This document shows positions 61,469-64,000 of a stretch of 64,000 bases of DNA, piece after piece. Source of the DNA: Cyanobacteria bacterium SZAS-4 (GTDB lineage: Bacteria > Cyanobacteriota > Vampirovibrionia > Obscuribacterales > Obscuribacteraceae). The stretch spans positions 1 through 64,000 of the forward strand of contig JAFEAT010000014.1 in NCBI GenBank assembly GCA_018266255.1. Direction: 5' to 3'. Within the stretch, counting starts at the first letter, position 1. The number at the start of each line of letters is the position of its first letter. Made by a program: the position numbers and the translations under genes. Below the pieces are notes generated by a model. That model saw only the letters and a list, made by a program, of their open reading frames with translations, ran no database searches and was not told where the DNA came from.

Positions 61469-62596
61469 ATGATTCTATTGCTACTGATTTGCCTTGCACC
61501 GCCTGCTCTGGCGGAGATGCCTGCACGTGTGACTGTGAAACTTTTCGAATCACATGCATCGGCTGATCGATTGAATGTAGAGGGTCCGTTTCGCATTCTT
61601 CAACCGTCATCCCGCTTGGTTCCCGCTGGAAAATATTTTTTGCAACTGGATGGTCGAATCATTCACCTTCGATCTTCGGAAAAAAATCGTTCGTTCAATC
61701 TCGATGCTCGGAAATTTTCGCTCACCTCAGATCGAGGTATCGCGATGCAATACAGCACGAGTAAACCAAGGCGTTATGCAGGTATCGTCGACGTATACAA
61801 AGACGAGCAGGCTCTCGCAGTGACAAACATTGTGCCGACGCGCGACTATGTGATGAGCGTGGTAGGCAGCGAATCTAATATCGCATTTCCGCTAGAAAGC
61901 CTCAAAGCTCAGGCGATTCTAACTCAGACGCGTGTCTGTCAGGCACGTCCAGGAGCCGTTGTAGGCGACTCGACCCAAGAGGAGTCATATTTCGGCACCG
62001 AGTACGTCACTCCGCTTATAGAAAAGGCTGTGAGCGCTGTTTGGGAGCAGATTCTGGTCTACAACAATCAACCGATCCATATTTTTTATCACTCCACTTG
62101 CGCTGGTGGAACGAGCGAAGCGGTTAAGGTCTTTGGCTCTGGAGCCAGTAATATGCCGTATATGAGATGTGTGCCGTGCAAATTCTGCCAGGCATCTCCC
62201 TTTTGGAAGCCGACAGTGACTCAGATTAAGACTGCCGAATTCAAGAAAGTATTTGAAGATCTTCCTGAAGTGAATAGGCTCGATTGCGCCAGGCGCCCAA
62301 CTGCTCTGACTAGGTACAAGAACGGAAGGCGCATCGATATGAGCGGCTACCAATTCTGGATTAAATTAGGACAGAAGTTTGGCTGGGACAAAGCCCCAGG
62401 CACGCGATTTGCATTGACTGAAAAAGCCGATCAAATCGAAGTCCAATCAACTGGAGCGGGTCACGGAGTGGGCATGTGTCAGTGGGGAGCGGCTGGGATG
62501 GCCGCAAAAGGTAAAGGCTACGAAGACATTCTCAAGTTCTACTTTCCGGGCACTGCGATCCGTAAGCCGGAATTCTCCAAGAAGTCCAGCCATTAA
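61469..62596 (+). CDS. Secreted SpoIID/LytB-domain protein
   Basis: A 375-residue protein from the ATG at 61469 with a signal peptide (ILLLLICLAPPALAEM). The SpoIID domain follows: DYVMSVVGSESNIAFPLESLKAQAI in two pieces, FYHSTCAGGTSEAV, and GAGHGVGMCQWGAAGMAAKG near the end. SpoIID-type enzymes are lytic transglycosylases that act on denuded glycan strands in sporulating bacteria; here it is a general cell-wall role in a non-spore-former, presumably. CVPCKFC gives four cysteines, perhaps disulfides, that are not in all family members. No ribosome site is strong at this start. Confidence 0.88.
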   Translation: MILLLLICLAPPALAEMPARVTVKLFESHASADRLNVEGPFRILQPSSRLVPAGKYFLQLDGRIIHLRSSEKNRSFNLDARKFSLTSDRGIAMQYSTSKPRRYAGIVDVYKDEQALAVTNIVPTRDYVMSVVGSESNIAFPLESLKAQAILTQTRVCQARPGAVVGDSTQEESYFGTEYVTPLIEKAVSAVWEQILVYNNQPIHIFYHSTCAGGTSEAVKVFGSGASNMPYMRCVPCKFCQASPFWKPTVTQIKTAEFKKVFEDLPEVNRLDCARRPTALTRYKNGRRIDMSGYQFWIKLGQKFGWDKAPGTRFALTEKADQIEVQSTGAGHGVGMCQWGAAGMAAKGKGYEDILKFYFPGTAIRKPEFSKKSSH

Positions 62597-62603
62597 GGCT
62601 CAC

Positions 62604-62637
62604 GAGCATATCGCTCGGTTTTTAAGCGATATCGCTC
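62604..62637 (+). terminator. Probable terminator after the SpoIID-domain gene
   Basis: GAGCATATCGCT (62604-62615) can pair with AGCGATATCGCTC (about 62625-62637) with one bulge and a T-rich loop. It lies 8 bp past the stop at 62596 and before the convergent phosphatase gene. The tail is TAAAATTT rather than a pure T-run. Confidence 0.45.
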
Positions 62638-62690
62638 TAAAATTTGAAGGGGCTCCGGTTGTCTTCTAAAGATCCGCATTGGCGCCGGGT

Positions 62691-63335
62691 CTACATGGTT
62701 CCACCAAGATATCTGGTGACCAAAATCAGGGCGTCCTCGTCTTCGCGTGCATATTCGGCTAGTAACGTGTCTGCCACAATCCGTGGTCGCCCTTCGATCG
62801 GCAACGCCCCGGCGAATTCAGGTCTCAGACCTGTCGTCGCTAGGATTAAAACATCACCGATGTGCACAGGATGGGTGTTTTCGCGGATGGTGAATTGATT
62901 ATCTCCGACAAATCCCTGCTGCAGTTTCAGCCATCTGTAGCGAGGATCAGCCGTCGGCTTGCGATGGTGGATGTATCCATGCACGTTGCCGACGCCGAAC
63001 CAAGTTGCCGTGTGATAGGAAGTATTGAAGATGGTTGCGCTGATCGAGCAACCGCCGGTTTCTTTAGCGCAACGATCGGCTCGATTAAACAAATCCACGA
63101 GCGAATGGTGGGTGTATCCTTCAAAAATTTCCGCAGCAGCTTTGGCTGCGAAGTTGCCCTTCGGGCCGTCCTGTGTCGCATCGATGACAGCGACTAAGAA
63201 TCCGCTCGGAGTCGATTTTACGACTGAAGTCAGAGAACTGACATGGTCGACGTCTTTGGCTCGCCGCCCGACCGCCCACTCGACGACAGACGCCTGTGAT
63301 TGGTGCAGTTGAACTGGTGTAGTTTGCATGCTCAT
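62691..63335 (-). CDS. RsbX/PP2C-like phosphatase
   Basis: A 214-residue protein with the SpoIIE/PP2C-like phosphatase pattern: VVEWAVGRRAKDVDHVSS, FLVAVIDATQDGPKGNFAAKAA (the VIDGxGHG-type metal site, here diverged), GGCSISATIF, TATWFGVGNVHGYI and GDVLILATTGL. RsbX-type proteins dephosphorylate partners in stress-signalling switches. The start at 63335 has AAGG about 10 bases upstream; the frame from 63365 does not. No anti-sigma or kinase partner is adjacent. It is convergent to the SpoIID-domain gene. Confidence 0.7.
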   Translation of the reverse strand: MSMQTTPVQLHQSQASVVEWAVGRRAKDVDHVSSLTSVVKSTPSGFLVAVIDATQDGPKGNFAAKAAAEIFEGYTHHSLVDLFNRADRCAKETGGCSISATIFNTSYHTATWFGVGNVHGYIHHRKPTADPRYRWLKLQQGFVGDNQFTIRENTHPVHIGDVLILATTGLRPEFAGALPIEGRPRIVADTLLAEYAREDEDALILVTRYLGGTM

Positions 63336-63427
63336 TAGTTCTGTACCTTGTGTAGAAACGCGCATTGCGCAGCCGTTAGTGTTATCATTCCAATTAACTT
63401 TGTCGCGGTAACGCTTAGGACACCAAC

Positions 63428-64000
63428 ATGGTTCCCGCCAAGGATGTTCCTCCAGGATTGACAGCTGATGAGTACTTAAAACTAAGTATTCAGTACCTGC
63501 TTATGAATTGGAAAAAGCAGATGGTCATTGCTGCCAAGAAAGCCATGGAAGGCGGCAATCCTATGAAGAAGCACAAGGTCGAAGGGCTCTCTGACGAGGA
63601 ATACAAGAAATTAGGAATGATGCTCGGCATCGTCGAGACGACGATGGAAATTGGCGATCAAGCCAACGAGGTCGTTCGTGGAGCTTTCGACGCCATGCAG
63701 CAGGCGGCTAATTTTGCCGACCAGGCCTTAAATGAGTTCGAGCCGATCACCGAGGTTAAAAACGAAGTTCAGAATGCGCTTAAATGGTGGACCGAGCAGG
63801 CGACCGAAGCGATTAACAAAGCTGTCGAAGAAATATTGCTACCAGTTCTCGGATTACCAACACGAGACGTTCCAGAGGGAATGTCTGCTGATGAGTATCT
63901 ACGCATCGCCAATCAATACAAGTCCATGGGGTGGACCGAACAGGCGCGTGATGCGCTTCTTATGGCAAACGAAATCGACCCACAAGACGTCGGTCCGAAG
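63428..64000 (+). CDS. Repeat-containing protein, 3' end outside window
   Basis: The frame is open from the ATG at 63428 (TTAGGA upstream) to the window edge: 191 residues of a longer protein. A unit D-V-P-x-G-x-x-A-D-E-Y-L occurs at the N-terminus and again near residue 147, followed by a TPR-like helix (YKSMGWTEQARDALLMANEID). A helical, Gln/Ala-rich middle region separates them. No signal peptide. It is divergent from the phosphatase gene. Function is not visible. Confidence 0.7.
   Translation, partial: MVPAKDVPPGLTADEYLKLSIQYLLMNWKKQMVIAAKKAMEGGNPMKKHKVEGLSDEEYKKLGMMLGIVETTMEIGDQANEVVRGAFDAMQQAANFADQALNEFEPITEVKNEVQNALKWWTEQATEAINKAVEEILLPVLGLPTRDVPEGMSADEYLRIANQYKSMGWTEQARDALLMANEIDPQDVGPK

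Overview
The window looks like chromosome from a Gram-negative-type bacterium of medium GC. It has Tat and lipoprotein signals, a type IV secretion ATPase, TadE/TadG-like pseudopilins, many TPR proteins, membrane-tethered Ser/Thr kinases, a bacterial alpha-2-macroglobulin and an aromatic acid/CoA operon. This mix, with its many secreted low-complexity proteins, suggests the Melainabacteria/Vampirovibrionia side of the cyanobacterial phylum (Obscuribacterales-like). That is inference from gene content: no rRNA or other taxonomic marker is present. There is no rRNA, recognisable tRNA, transposase, integrase or CRISPR array.

Left part (1-9754): a low-complexity reading frame cut by the window edge, a DUF2225-type zinc-ribbon protein, a small two-helix membrane protein, a VirB4-family ATPase and two membrane-anchored proteins, all on +. 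This looks like the core of a type IV secretion-like machine. Convergent to it on - is a Tad-like set: TPR lipoprotein-like protein, two TadE-like proteins and a TadG-like protein with an intact von Willebrand MIDAS site. Next come a LysM-containing repeat protein (-), a large hypothetical (+) and a riboflavin operon ribE-ribBA-ribH (13377-16024).

Middle part (16094-33990): an SDR-SCP2 fusion and an RDD membrane protein (-); a thiolase, ligA, a TPR protein and two adjacent membrane-tethered kinases (+); then one seven-gene - strand operon (33531 to 27856) for an aromatic acid via CoA thioesters. That operon holds a PaaA-like di-iron protein, PaaK, a hotdog thioesterase, an EthD-like protein and three crotonases. 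It ends in a strong hairpin terminator and is preceded by an array of four 33-34 bp repeats, each carrying the inverted repeat TCTTG-N4-CAAGA.

Right part (33991-64000): mostly envelope and secreted functions. These are a divergent-motif phosphoesterase, an SGNH-like protein, a polytopic membrane protein, two large TadG-like paralogues flanking two DUF922-like HExGH lipoproteins and a vitamin-K gamma-carboxylase-like membrane protein, a copper amine oxidase lipoprotein, a VanW protein, and an alpha-2-macroglobulin coupled to a secreted AMMECR1-domain protein and divergent from a Tat-exported transpeptidase. The end carries a TPR protein, a tandem UspA protein, a SpoIID-domain protein, an RsbX/PP2C-like phosphatase and a second CDS cut by the window edge.

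Most candidates for something new are contextual: the repeat array before the aromatic operon, the carboxylase/TadG/peptidase neighbourhood, the alpha-2-macroglobulin/AMMECR1/Tat-transpeptidase module, and the type IV secretion core lying next to a Tad-like pseudopilin set.
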